A stretch of 51,139 nt of DNA from positions 1 through 51,139 of the forward strand of contig JASANZ010002132.1 of assembly GCA_030849805.1 (NCBI GenBank). Direction: 5' to 3'. A program made the translations under genes and the position numbers. Source of the DNA: Sergeia podlipaevii. Lineage: Eukaryota > Euglenozoa > Kinetoplastea > Trypanosomatida > Trypanosomatidae. Within the stretch, counting starts at the first letter, position 1, and the number at the start of each line of letters is the position of its first letter. Shown here piece by piece: positions 18,537 to 29,800 of this stretch. The notes under the pieces are model-generated. The model did no database searches, was not told the origin of the DNA, and saw only the letters and a program-made list of their open reading frames with translations.

Positions 18537-19505
18537 ATGGCTGTTCTTGTCGATGAAGTAAAGGAAAAATATCACCTCGCCATTTCTACGGACTATGCCG
18601 ACCGGGCAAAGCAGACGAGGCCGATGCTTACTGCTGCTGAACTTTATCAAAAGGCACTCTTTGACAACATTAAGGAGTTTAACGATGTCAGCGTGTTACC
18701 TTATGGAACGGCATCGCAGTCGTCAGCCACTTTACCAAGTGCTGTGGTGCTGCAAATTCTAACCTCCCGTGATGCGACGCAGCCGCTGCGGCCGTGTGCA
18801 GACACCACCGACGAAGAGGCTGCCCTCAACGCAGCTGGCCAGCGTACCACTAACCATAGACTGCTTCGCTTGTTGCTCTCCGATGGGAAGATTGAAATCC
18901 CCGCGGTAGAGTTGTCGACACTGCGCATTTTTAAGGGTATCCCAATACCTGGCGAGAAGCTGCTTCTTAAAGCAGGCACAGAGGTGCGCAATGGCACGGT
19001 GATAATGACGGACGAATGCGTTGTCCCGCTGGGAGGCGAAGTGCCGCAGCTGCGCCAGGAGTTTCTTGCCCATCGTCGTCGTCTTGAGCTCGGGTACCAG
19101 ACAAGCAGCGGACTAGAGGGGGCTCCGCGCTTTCAGCCACTGCAGGTTGGGCAGCGTTACAACCCTCAGCAGCACCAGCAGCAGTCAATGCAACAGCAGT
19201 CGCGCGGGTTTGGTCAGGGAGGGAGACCCACACAGGGCAGTAGGAGCCGTGGATTTAGTGGTGCTGGTGGCAGAGGTGGTGGGGGAAGGGGCCAAGATCG
19301 CGGTCGCGGTCCCGAGGGCCGGGAATCTCACCGTGGCTCAAATAGGGGTGGTGGTCGCGGCAGTTCTTTTGCAAACACTGGCTATCGAGGCAGGGGTGCT
19401 AGAGCAGACGGCGGTAGCCACTATCAAGACGCGAACGCCGCGCCTGTTGCTTCATCACGCCCTCCCGTCTTCAACCTGAACAACTTTCCCTCGTTACAGT
19501 CATAA
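18537..19505 (+). CDS. RMI1/TDRD3-type OB-fold protein with RGG-rich C-terminus
   Basis: 322 residues. Residues about 68-175 match the RMI1/TDRD3 N-terminal OB-fold region: LRLLLSDGKIEIPAVEL, then FKGIPIPGEKLLLKAGTEVRNG (positions about 132-153), then VPLGGEV (163-169). This family binds type IA topoisomerase 3 and, in TDRD3, links TOP3B to mRNA. Residues about 205-290 are Gln-rich then Arg/Gly-rich with many RG and RGG units, a typical RNA-binding tail and likely target of arginine methylation. The last ten residues (NLNNFPSLQS) form a short motif. No Tudor domain is visible. OB fold plus RGG suggests a TDRD3-like adaptor. A RecQ-complex RMI1 role is the alternative. Confidence 0.78.
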   Translation: MAVLVDEVKEKYHLAISTDYADRAKQTRPMLTAAELYQKALFDNIKEFNDVSVLPYGTASQSSATLPSAVVLQILTSRDATQPLRPCADTTDEEAALNAAGQRTTNHRLLRLLLSDGKIEIPAVELSTLRIFKGIPIPGEKLLLKAGTEVRNGTVIMTDECVVPLGGEVPQLRQEFLAHRRRLELGYQTSSGLEGAPRFQPLQVGQRYNPQQHQQQSMQQQSRGFGQGGRPTQGSRSRGFSGAGGRGGGGRGQDRGRGPEGRESHRGSNRGGGRGSSFANTGYRGRGARADGGSHYQDANAAPVASSRPPVFNLNNFPSLQS

Positions 19506-19824
19506 GTGCGATGGAAGTATTTTTTATGATGCACACAGAATCTGACAGCACGAACTGATGCAGCGAGCACTGGTAATTCACTGATACAGAACGCGATTTT
19601 TTGTTACATGGGTGTACTTTTAACGTTGGAGGATATTTTTAGCAACAATAGGAACTGAATACATTGCCCATCCGGATATTTGATTTTGCATAAGTACACT
19701 CTATTCTTTTAACTGCTTCCTACTTTTATCTGTTCTCCTTTCTTTTTTTTGTCTTTTTACTTTTTCAAATGCTCTTTTTGTTTTGTAAGTAACATAGTAG
19801 GACGATAAAGTGGTTGCCCGCTAC
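19506..19824 (+). other. intergenic spacer
   Basis: The pyrimidine-rich tract 19731-19777 is followed by AG at 19788-19789, about 35 bases before the next ATG. Nothing else seen. Confidence 0.5.
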
Positions 19825-20601
19825 ATGTTTGTACTAGATGGGGAGGATGATTCTTTTCGTGAGCTGGTTGCTAAAATTCGCCGAATGATTGTTGCTGACG
19901 AACGGTATACGTGGAAGCCAATTTCATCGCGCGACGCAATTAGAAGCCGTGACTGTGTTCTCGCACGAACAGACATGAAAGCCAGGGCACCTTCCAAAAG
20001 CGTTGACAACGCAGTTTCTGGTATGCTAGAGTCTGAGACCATACCACAGCTTGTATGGCCGGCGGCTACCACCATGTCGGAATGGATTGTCGAGAATGCA
20101 AACTTTTTCAAGGGGAAAACGGTACTTGAGCTAGGCTGCGGTACAGGGTATATCGGGTTTGTAGTCTCTCAGTTCGCGGCAAAAGTGGTACTGACAGACT
20201 GCTCACCTGTTGCCCTGGCACTGGCGAGTGAGACCATTTCTACTGGGAACTTTGACAACTGCTCGTGCGGTGTGCTGCGATGGAATCACCCAGAGCGGGT
20301 ACGTGCCATTAAGGATCATGCTGGAACTGATTTCTTTGACATTGTGATAGGAAGCGATATCTTTTACTTTGGCCGTTCCCTTAGATACGGGCTTGAGGTT
20401 GCACGTGAGGCGCTTGTTAGAAGAACGGAAATAGCAGATGGTCCAGACAAGCAGAAAGGCGTGTTTTACTGCGGCAGCGTCGCTCGCTCAGATCGGATGG
20501 AGGAGGAGTTGGAGAATGTTCCCACTGATCTTGGGTACACAGCGAGAATTGCTGTGGAACGTGGGGTGTTTAGATTGTATGAGTGGCGACTGAATGATTA
20601 A
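19825..20601 (+). CDS. SAM-dependent methyltransferase, METTL21/Methyltransf_16 type
   Basis: 258 residues from the ATG at 19825. An in-frame GTG at 19810 is not needed. Residues 78-88 (VWPAATTMSEW) match the usual lead-in of the protein-lysine methyltransferase group. Motif I, ELGCGTG, is at 102-108 and LTD at about 123-125 is the acidic end of strand beta 2. DFFDIVIGSDIFYF is the post-I/DxxY-like stretch characteristic of this family. The C-terminal strands end in FRLYEWRLND. Members methylate lysines in translation factors or chaperones. The substrate cannot be read from the sequence. The first 70 residues are a variable helical extension. Confidence 0.82.
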   Translation: MFVLDGEDDSFRELVAKIRRMIVADERYTWKPISSRDAIRSRDCVLARTDMKARAPSKSVDNAVSGMLESETIPQLVWPAATTMSEWIVENANFFKGKTVLELGCGTGYIGFVVSQFAAKVVLTDCSPVALALASETISTGNFDNCSCGVLRWNHPERVRAIKDHAGTDFFDIVIGSDIFYFGRSLRYGLEVAREALVRRTEIADGPDKQKGVFYCGSVARSDRMEEELENVPTDLGYTARIAVERGVFRLYEWRLND

Positions 20602-21212
20602 GGTGATTTTTTTCCTTTTTGATTTGCTTATGTGCGCTTTGTTTTTTTCTCTAAAATCTTTGATCATCATCTTTTGTTTTTGTTTTGCAGAAGACTGACA
20701 CGGCTCTTATCATCGCTGCTTTGGTTTTCCCATTCTCTCTCTATATATTGAGGTGTGGGTGGTTGTTAGCCTGCTGTCTGTCTTTGTAGTTTATTGTGCT
20801 TGCTTATAATGTGGCTATTCGTTCTTTCTTGGTACGTGACGCAAGACTCCCTGTGCATTTGAATCATACTGCCCTGCAAGGAAAACCGTGTTGACAACAT
20901 AGAAACTAATTTAGCTTTGGCATTCTTTTTTTTGATTTTGAGAGTGTCGTTACCGCTAACGGCTCTCCCTCTCTTTTTTTCACGCTATATTCGTGGTGTG
21001 TTTACTACACGTATCGTATTACAAAAGATTTCTGCTTTCTTCACCTTTTTCTTTTATTCTTTGCCCAGTTGATTTTACTTTAGTAACTCTCCAATTATTT
21101 TCTAGCATTACTTTTGTTTTCATTCAGTTTTAGTCTCGCGCAGTAAGACTCATATTTTTATAGCTTTTTTTTTCACTTTTATCAGACCTTTTTTTCTTCT
21201 TTATATTCAATT
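20602..21212 (+). other. intergenic spacer
   Basis: T-rich with a long pyrimidine region at about 21165-21205. AG at 21184-21185 lies 28 bases before the ATG. No gene seen. Confidence 0.5.
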
Positions 21213-22352
21213 ATGTCTACCAGTGCTAATGACAACGGCATGCGCGCAGTGATTCTTGTTGGCGGTTTTGGTACCCGCCTGCGCCCATTGACATTGACAA
21301 AGCCCAAGCCTCTCGTCCCGTTCTGCAATAAGCCCATGATCATTCACCAAGTTGAAGCACTGAAGGAAGCTGGCGTCACGGAGGTTATTCTCGCTGTTGC
21401 GTACCGTCCTGAAGCAATGATGGCCGAGATGGATGAGTGGGCTAAAGAGATTGGCATCTCCTTTGTGTTTTCCGTTGAGGAGGAGCCCCTCGGTACTGCT
21501 GGCCCCCTGGGTCTAGCCCGTGATATTCTGATGCAGGACGACAAGCCCTTTTTTGTGCTGAACTCTGATGTTACCTGCCGCTTCCCCCTCAAGGAGCTTC
21601 TTGCATTCCACAAGACGCACGGCAAGGAGGGCACAATTATGGTAACCAAGGTCACGGACTGGGAAAAGTACGGTGTTGTAGTGTACGATGAGAGCACTTG
21701 CGCTATTCACCAATTTGTGGAGAAGCCGCAGCACTTCGTTGGCGACAAGATCAATGCTGGCATCTATATTTTCAACAAGAGCATTCTTAACCGCATTCCC
21801 GCCAAGAGGACGTCCATCGAGAAGCAGATCTTCCCTGCGATGGCTCACGACAAGCAGCTTTTTGCGTTTAATCTGGAGGGCTTCTGGATGGACATTGGCC
21901 AACCTCGTGACTACATCGACGGTATGGGCAAGTTTCTTCCTTCCCTCCTCGGTACGGAGCGCGAGAAGGAACTTTATATCGAGGATAAGCTCGACAGCAA
22001 ATCATCTCACTTCACGGTGATTGGCTGCGTCATGATCCACCCCACCGCAGTTATTGGTGCTGGTTGCGTCCTCGGCCCACATGTTTCCATTGGCGCGAAC
22101 TGCAAGGTGGGACCCGCTACGCGTATTGACAATGCTGCTATTTTTGACAACACTACCATTGGAGCTGGCTCCTACATTTCAAAGAGTATCGTCGGCTGGA
22201 ATAACTGCATTGGTAGGTGGTGCCACATTGAGAACATCTCCGTCTTTGGTGATGACGTGTCGGTCAACGATTCAGTGGTCGTGAACGGTGCAAAGGTTCT
22301 CCCCAACAAGGGGCTGTCGAAGAATTACTTTGAACCGGAGATTGTGATGTAG
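21213..22352 (+). CDS. GDP-MP: GDP-mannose pyrophosphorylase (mannose-1-phosphate guanylyltransferase)
   Basis: 379 residues, the size of the eukaryotic GMPPB and Leishmania enzymes. The nucleotidyltransferase signature GGFGTRLRPLTLTKPKPLVPF lies at 17-37, followed by the substrate loop VEKPQ..VGDKINAGIYIF. The C-terminal third (about 265-360) has the hexapeptide pattern of a left-handed beta-helix and the chain ends in PEIVM, as eukaryotic enzymes do. It makes GDP-mannose from GTP and mannose-1-phosphate in the cytosol. GDP-mannose feeds GPI anchors, N-glycans and surface glycoconjugates. The motifs are intact. Confidence 0.96.
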   Translation: MSTSANDNGMRAVILVGGFGTRLRPLTLTKPKPLVPFCNKPMIIHQVEALKEAGVTEVILAVAYRPEAMMAEMDEWAKEIGISFVFSVEEEPLGTAGPLGLARDILMQDDKPFFVLNSDVTCRFPLKELLAFHKTHGKEGTIMVTKVTDWEKYGVVVYDESTCAIHQFVEKPQHFVGDKINAGIYIFNKSILNRIPAKRTSIEKQIFPAMAHDKQLFAFNLEGFWMDIGQPRDYIDGMGKFLPSLLGTEREKELYIEDKLDSKSSHFTVIGCVMIHPTAVIGAGCVLGPHVSIGANCKVGPATRIDNAAIFDNTTIGAGSYISKSIVGWNNCIGRWCHIENISVFGDDVSVNDSVVVNGAKVLPNKGLSKNYFEPEIVM

Positions 22353-23817
22353 CACATTTATGCAATCTCGTATAAATATATGAATGAGATTGGATAGAAG
22401 AAATTGTTGAGTTGGCCGCTGATTTTTCTTTCCTTTCTCTCCCTCTTTTTATTTTAGAAATCAAAACGACTCAAAAGAAGTTATAAGAAAGAAAGGAGGT
22501 CAAATGTCCATTTTCATCACATGCGCACACATGCATACAACGCGACACATACACACGTACACGCTGTTTTGTTCTTGTCGTTTTTGACTGCTGCATACCC
22601 AGCACCGTTATATTGCCAGCATTAGTCTTTATATATACAGGATATATATGTTTGTCTTATAAGTGTATATCATTTTTTTTTTTTTTTTTTGCTACGCTAT
22701 GCGATGTAGTAGATGATGCTGAATATATTTCATGTAACCTCTAATAATGAGAACATTTACTAGTGGGAAGCCAAAAGGAAACGCTTTGTATCAGCCACGG
22801 GGAGAATAAGTGAAAAGGAACAAAATGCCAGTAAGTGCATTTTTTTGGTTTGTGGAAGCGTGTATTATTGTGGAAAGGAAAACGAAACAATATCCGCAAC
22901 ACATGTGCTCGTTCCCTCTCCCTCCCTCAAGCAGTATTGTATGTTGCCAGTGATGCTCACTGTGCTATTCTGCTTTTCTGTTTCCTCCCTGTTTCTTTTC
23001 CTCTTGATCCCCAGGACGAAGTATACTCGTATATACTTGCATTTGTTGGCCTTTTTGCTCAGAATTTAGAATTAGTTAACTGTTACTTTTTTTCTTTTCT
23101 GTGTGCGTACGACGCGCCCGTAAATGTTTTTTTTCGTGTGTTCATGATTTATCGTTTATATGCTTCGATCAGGTGAAGTAGGGTTTATGCCAAGCCAGGT
23201 CGTTGAGATACCTTTCTTATTATATATTTGTTATAAATCTTTTTTTTTGGGTTTTCTCTCTCCCTACTCCCTTATTTCAAACAACAAAAGTGCGTATTTA
23301 CTGTTTATTTTTTTCTCTATCATTACTTTCATTATTACTTTTATCTTTATTTGGCTATCAAGTGATTCTTCATTATTATTATTTTTTTGAATGGTAAGCA
23401 AGCAGGAGTCGAGCAAAAGCAATACCAACCGAAATGAGGAGTTGCTGATGGTCGCTACTTATGAGGTATGTTTTTTTTTTTTTTTTTTTTTGAGAAGTTT
23501 GTTGCGAAATGTTTCATTTCTTGCTTTTCTTTCCTTTTTGCTTTTGATGGCTTGATAGAGTACTAGTTGACCAGTAGCTCATAGTGCTACTTTTACGTCC
23601 GTAGCGTTTCTTTTTTTGTTTACTACTGTAAGATTGCTTAGGACAAAAAAAAGAAACTGCCATTTGTTATTTTTACCGTGATTTTTATTTTATTTTGAGA
23701 GTCGTAAGATTTTTTTTTCTCTTGTAAAGATAGTAAATTCGCTGGTGACAATATATTGCTTTTATATAAACAACATCATTTTTTTAAAAAAAAAAATTAA
23801 GTAGCGATAATACTTTG
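22353..23817 (+). other. long intergenic spacer (1.46 kb)
   Basis: Very T-rich, with T runs near 22674-22690 and 23471-23491 and an A run at 23786-23796. Frames here give Phe/Leu-rich peptides and are not supported. A short purine-rich island at 23391-23470 begins with ATG and is followed by GTATG and then 21 T (see findings). AG at 23493-23494 just after that tract is a candidate acceptor for the BEACH mRNA. Confidence 0.5.
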
Positions 23818-26800
23818 ATGGACGCCACCAGCGTACATGATCTGCGCAAACTGTGGCTTGAGGCCCGCTGTGGCTCTAGCGCGTCACTTCAGCACGCCTC
23901 CAAAATGAAGGAGTTTCTCGATGCATTGCTCCGGTCGCTTGCCTCACGGAAACTCCCTGATTTCAAGCTCGTTTTTGGCACTGGGGGAGAGCTGAGTCTA
24001 CAGATATGCAAGGAGTTCTCCACCCACACACAGCTGGCTCTACAGACCAAGGATGATAGTGTATTTACCAGCATGATTGCGTCAGAATATCACGATTCTC
24101 TTACTGCCGGACTGCTTTTTCTTTCTAACCGTAATGAATTTCGCACGCGAGGGGAACTTGCGCTGCTGTCCTCAACGTACGAGCAGATGGACAACCACAA
24201 CGTTGCTTCTCTTATTTTTCTTAGTCATGCGCGGCTTTTCCGACTTGCTCGTTCCGGCAGCATAAACACCGATGTAGAGCTCGCTCTTATGAGCGATGTG
24301 AAGCACCTCTCCCTTGCTTTGCGTGTTCTCCAATGGCCTCTTGTTGAGGTAGGTGGCCGAAGCCGGGCTGAAGGCAAGACGAGCGCAGCGCTCGTGTCCA
24401 CAGTGAGCACCTTTGTAGCAACTTCTGCTGTGGCCTTCAGGAGCAGTCATGAGATGAGTGAGACGGCACTGGCGTTGTTCCGCCAGCAACTGACGCTCAC
24501 ACCCGCCGTAGAAGCAATAAGCGCTGCTCGACAGGTTTTGGAGGAGGCACTCGCGACGCCTCCAACTTCCTTTTCTGTGTCCTCGAGTGGTCTTCACAAA
24601 AACGGCAATGAAAACACAGAGGTGCTCGACGTTTCTGGGGTGTTGCTAGCTGGGGTTGTGTGTGCGTTGGAAGCGGCAATAGCGGCAGCGAAACTAATAG
24701 GGTTTCGGCAGCCGGAATCCATTAATTTTCCGTCTGTTACTGCCGGCTTACTGGCACTAGAGCAGGCGGTAGCTGCGCATCCGGGCCTGGGGCAGAGGTT
24801 AGCAACGTGTCTGCATTCCATAGCAATTGCTCCGCGAAAAGTATGTCAAAGTGAGGGATCGAACGGACAGGAGACTAGTGGCTTTGCTGTCGCAGGCGCG
24901 AAGGGATTGCTTAAGTTTGTTCCGGGATCATTAGGAAAGATACAACGCAAAATAGCTGACGCGTTGGGTACGGATACGGGAGGAGGCGGCACCCCCAGTG
25001 ACAACACGATGACCGGGGTGAGCTGCCGCGAAGTAGTGGAATCTCTCACGACGCTTTTTGTATGCTCGACGTCAGAGGCAACCTCCATACTGTATGGCAC
25101 AGAGTTGTTTGGGCTTCTTTCTCTTCCTGGCGTTAGCGACAGCATAACGACATTTGTGCTGCAGTCATGTCTAGATAGCCTTGGCGAACTGCACGCGCGT
25201 CAGCTTGGGATGGTGCTCAAGTACACTCAGGAGCACCGTGCTGCGCCAACGGCAGCATCGAGCCCGTTCGTAAAGGGCGTGGTCAAGGCGATGGAGTCGT
25301 GTGCGTTGCGTTCCTTTCAGTGTCGAGGTATTGTGGTGGATTTCTTTATTGCCTTTTGTAGTCGTGATGGACGAAACACATCAGTGCTGCTCTCTGAGGG
25401 ACTCTTAGGTGCCTGTGTTTCTTGCCTTCCGTGGGAGGCCACGGATGGGCTAGAGTGCACTGTGGTTGGACGCACTGTTGATGATGCTCCGCTACAGCAA
25501 AAACTCAAGGATTTGCCGACAGCTGTGGCTGTGGCTGCAGGTGCGACGGATGATAGCAGTGGCATGGGAGACTACGTGCAGAAATTATCTGTGCTTTCCA
25601 AGGTGCTAGTGCGCCATACTGAAGCTGCCGAACCTCTCGAGCGAGATCATACGCCGACACGATTGCTTGAGTGCGCACTCTGGGCCGAGGCGCATGGGCT
25701 GCCAAAGCAGTCCAGGGTGCTGCTCGATATGTTCGTCAACTGTCTTCTCAAGACGGGTCATTTTTATGGTGTGCTGCTGACCAGTTTGGCGTCACGCACA
25801 GCGAAGGGAGTATGGGAGAAGGATACATCCCTTCTGTTAGCAACGTTGGCTTTGGTGCTTCGCACAGGTAAACACGTGGATAGTGCTGTAGAAGGCAATG
25901 GGGTGGAGCTGTGCCTGACACTTACGCGTGAGATTCAACATAGCCAGTCTCCCGCTGCGGATCTTTTCTGCCTTGGTGTGTGCCTCCGCTTCATGCTACT
26001 GCCGCTTCGTCAGAGCGATGTGTGGCCACTTTTTGATGCCTCTGTGGGGACAATGACTCGGAGTCGAGAGAACGTTCAGTTTGTGCTTAATCTCTGTGAT
26101 GGGTACTACGGTATGCCTGAGACCCTAGACGCGTGCGGGCGTTACGCGAAGACATTATCACCACTTTCTCTTGCTATTGAAGGAAGTAGCAATCTCCTTA
26201 CGTTTGGCGACTACACGGTGCCATCGCAACCCTTTCTTGAGCTTGAGCACGTCTTTTCGTTGCTGCTGCGCTGGGCCAGTGAGGAGCTTGAAAGTGATGG
26301 TGGCGACAATGAGAAGAGTGGTGACAACCTTGCCGCTGCGGCGGAGGCCGTTCTACTGCGAACACCTGGTGCTGCGCTTTCTAGTGATGTGCTGGCGCCG
26401 TTTATTGTTCGCTGGGGTCGCATCGAACTACTCCGCTGCGTGCGTGATGTTACCACGCCTGCTCTGCGCGACCTTCTGTTTGACCCACCTGGGTACCACA
26501 CCCACGCACCTCGTAGCGGCGATGAAGACGAGAATGGTGTGGAAAGAATATTATGCCTACTTTCAACCCGACAGCAGGCGTGGAATGCGGCTCTCTTACC
26601 GCTCCACAGGACCCCCTCTGAGAGTCGCCACAGCTTCACTTTTGGCTCTGCAGGCGGAGCTACGGGCACCGTTGTCTGCAGCTGCGGCACTGGAAGTGCT
26701 GTTCTTGCAAACGCTAACTATCCACAGTGGCCGCCTAGTGATGGTCTGTCGGTTGCTGCCTGGGTCAATTGGCGCAGTACAATGCATGTGTCGTCTTCGG

Positions 26801-29800
26801 ACAGTGACGGCGATGGCGATGTTCATGGCAGTGCCAGTAGCGCGAGCACAAGCAGCAGCGTATCTACCGGAAGAGTTCGAGGCGGCGTTGTGTGGCTGCT
26901 GGAGTGGGGACACTGTTCCATGTCCTTCTCGGTGTGTCCTTCGGAGCGCAGCTGCAGCTACACATATCGCGATGACGGCGCGAACGCTGGTAGCAGCGCT
27001 ATGGTGCTCGAGTTGCCGTTCATTCCGCCCGATACGTGGGTTCACGTGACGGTGTGTCTTAGCAAAGTCCGAGGGCAGTTGCGCACGTTTTATGATGGTG
27101 CACTCGTCAGCGCTGTGGACTGCCCTTATCCTCGCAGTAGCGCTGCTTCGGGTCTCTCAGCCGCTGTTACGGGGCTGTTTACAGATCAGAGTTGCCGCCT
27201 GCGATGCACCGTCGGCGCCTCTCGCACTCACCCACCCCAGCAGATGACCCTCCGCTTTCTTAGCTTTCTCATTTACAATCATGCACTGGATGCTGAGGAG
27301 GCCAGTGCGATCTACTGTATGGGCCAGGAGCAGGGCGGAAATGGCGATGCTGATGAGGTGTCGCTGCTGCAGCCATACCTTGGGGATGAGGTAATACGAG
27401 CGGTGGGTGTGCAGCGTGGTTCTGGTACACTTGATTCACTCTGCCGAGCGGGAACCTCCCTCTCACAGCGCCATCACTTGCCTTCTCAGAGAAGTCTATT
27501 TCTCGGGTTGTACGCTCAGCGTGCAGCTCTTGTCGCGGGAGCTAGTCGTCGCTTTAGCAGTACCTGCTGGGCACTCCGTGCGGAGACTGCCGCGACCACC
27601 CCCATTGTACCTTTTGGACTTCACGGTGCTTTTACCACACCCAACTGTGCGGCGCCATCGTTAGTGGACGCGTTCTTGGCGCGTGGAGCAATGCTTGAGT
27701 GGCTTGAATGGATGCACTGCGTAGAGATGTCACCTAGTACGAATGATGCAGCGAAGCTCGCACACGGTCTGCTTCGTATTGTAGCTGCTGCCAGCAAGCA
27801 AACTCACTTATCGGATTCTTCATGGCGGCGGTTTGTGGGGCGTTTGACAGAGCATGTGGTGGTGCATCCGCAACTGTACTTATCAAACGAGGAGGCGATT
27901 CGTGTGGTGCTTTCTTTGAGCGTGCGGCCTATCAAGGGCACGTGTGTTGCGGGTGAGAAGGACCTGTTGGAGAGTGTCGTATACTTCACAACGCCACTAG
28001 AGCACATTGTCTTTAACTGGCGCATCCTACTCAGTCTCCTCCCGGGAAGCTTGCAGATATTGCTGTCGATTCTTGAGGAGCTGCTGTGTGCGCAAAACCC
28101 ATATCGCGAGTTCAACGCACTGCGCTTCCGTTCTGCTGACTTTATAAATGGCTTTATAGTTGGCCTTACACGTGAGTATGCTGGCCTCACCCCTCTTCCA
28201 GCTGCTTTTCGTGTTATTTTTCTCTTTCTGCAGTCATTGTCAAGAAGACCTGATGTCATTGGTGAAGTACTCTCTGTGTGCCTGCTCACAATCCCCGTGC
28301 CTGATTGCACTACCGCCGAGCACCGTTTGAGTAGCAAGCTGCTGCGGACCTCAATGGAATACATTGTGCTGGTGCGTAACCTTCTCCTGCGGACTGTGTG
28401 CGACGTGTGGGATGCGTTTCCTGCGAGTGCAAGAGTCGAATTTTCTCATGCGCTGGGGAGAGTGACACCCAAGTGCTGTTTTGCGCTCCTCGTCTCGGCC
28501 TCTTCGCACCCCGTCACAGTGGCTCTATCACTCCGCATTTTTGTCATGACATACTTTTTTGACGCCGAGTTTAGAAGCCGCTTTAAAGGCGATGAGATTC
28601 TTTTTCTCGTTGAACCACTTGCTTCCCACGCACACGAGGTCGGTGCGTTATCCATCCTTTTTCAAGCGTTTCAAGGGCATGTTGTGTCCATCTCAAATCT
28701 TGAGCTACCTGAGGTTTCTGTTGATGCTTATCGCGTTCCTGATCTTGACCAACTTCTTCTGCTTGTGCTCAATATATTAAAGCGCCGCTCTCAGATAATG
28801 CTGCAGGGGGTATCAGTGCTGCCACGGGACGTCTCGTGCGCGGCATATTTTGCGGCTTGTGCTGCTCAGACAAGTGACGCAGCGGGCACATTCACGCTTT
28901 CCGAAACAAAGGCGAGAAAGAAAAGACTACGGCATGTTGTGTATGCCATTGTGTTTTGCCACCGCTTGCAGAAGCAACCTTCTCAAGGAAGAGCAGTGGA
29001 GATTGGAGAGGTAACTAGTGTGCTGACACTTCCTGATACCGTACCAGCTCGAGAGTATTTTGCCGAGATGCAAGAAGGCACATGCCGTGTGCTAGACTGG
29101 CTTTCGGCTCATTATCGTAGCAGCGCCTACGTACGGACTGCGTTATACCGGAGTAGCAAGGCACTTAATTTGATTGACCTTGCAGCGTGGCCGCTCCTGT
29201 GTTCTCTACACAGTCAGATAAACAAGCCGCAGGAAGCGGCAACAGAGACGCCGAAGGAGCAGAGGAATTCTAGCTTCTCTGCGACGGCCACTGAGGAGCA
29301 GCAGCGGCATCACGATGGTGTAGATGTCGATGCCGATGACGATGACGAATGGGAGGTGCTTCCTGCTGTCGTGCAGACGCAATCACGTAGCACTGGGTTG
29401 GATGTACTTGCTCCGTCAGAGGGGCTGGAGGAGCTGTACGATGCATGCAGAGCACTATATCTCGCGCATGCAGCGGAGTGCGCAGTAGAGTCAGAGATGG
29501 TGGCACTCGCACCTGGACGCATGAAACTGCGGAAGTTTGTACTTGCGCTGCACAAGTCGTTGTCTACAACGGTTCGCCGCGTTGGTAATGAGGCTGAAGA
29601 TTGCCGCTGCGCCTTCCTGTGCACTGTGTGGATGAAAGCTGCGGAGCAGTCAGTGGACAGTTTTAGCGGCAACGCGGAGACTGCTGCAGTTAAGAATGCT
29701 GTTGCACTTGCCAAGTATGTCCTTGACCGCCTTGTGAGTGGCTCGGCTGTGCCTCCATTGGCCATTGCAGGCTACTACAAATTTCTTCTCATGCGTCTTG

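Noticed and set aside
22835..23397. Several frames in the spacer before the BEACH gene
   Set aside because: Phe/Leu/Tyr-rich, T-rich DNA, no domain and no consistent frame.
26171..27049. Overlapping frames of up to 292 codons inside the BEACH gene
   Set aside because: They lie wholly within the well-supported BEACH frame. Arg/Ala/Cys-rich composition is typical of off-frame reading.
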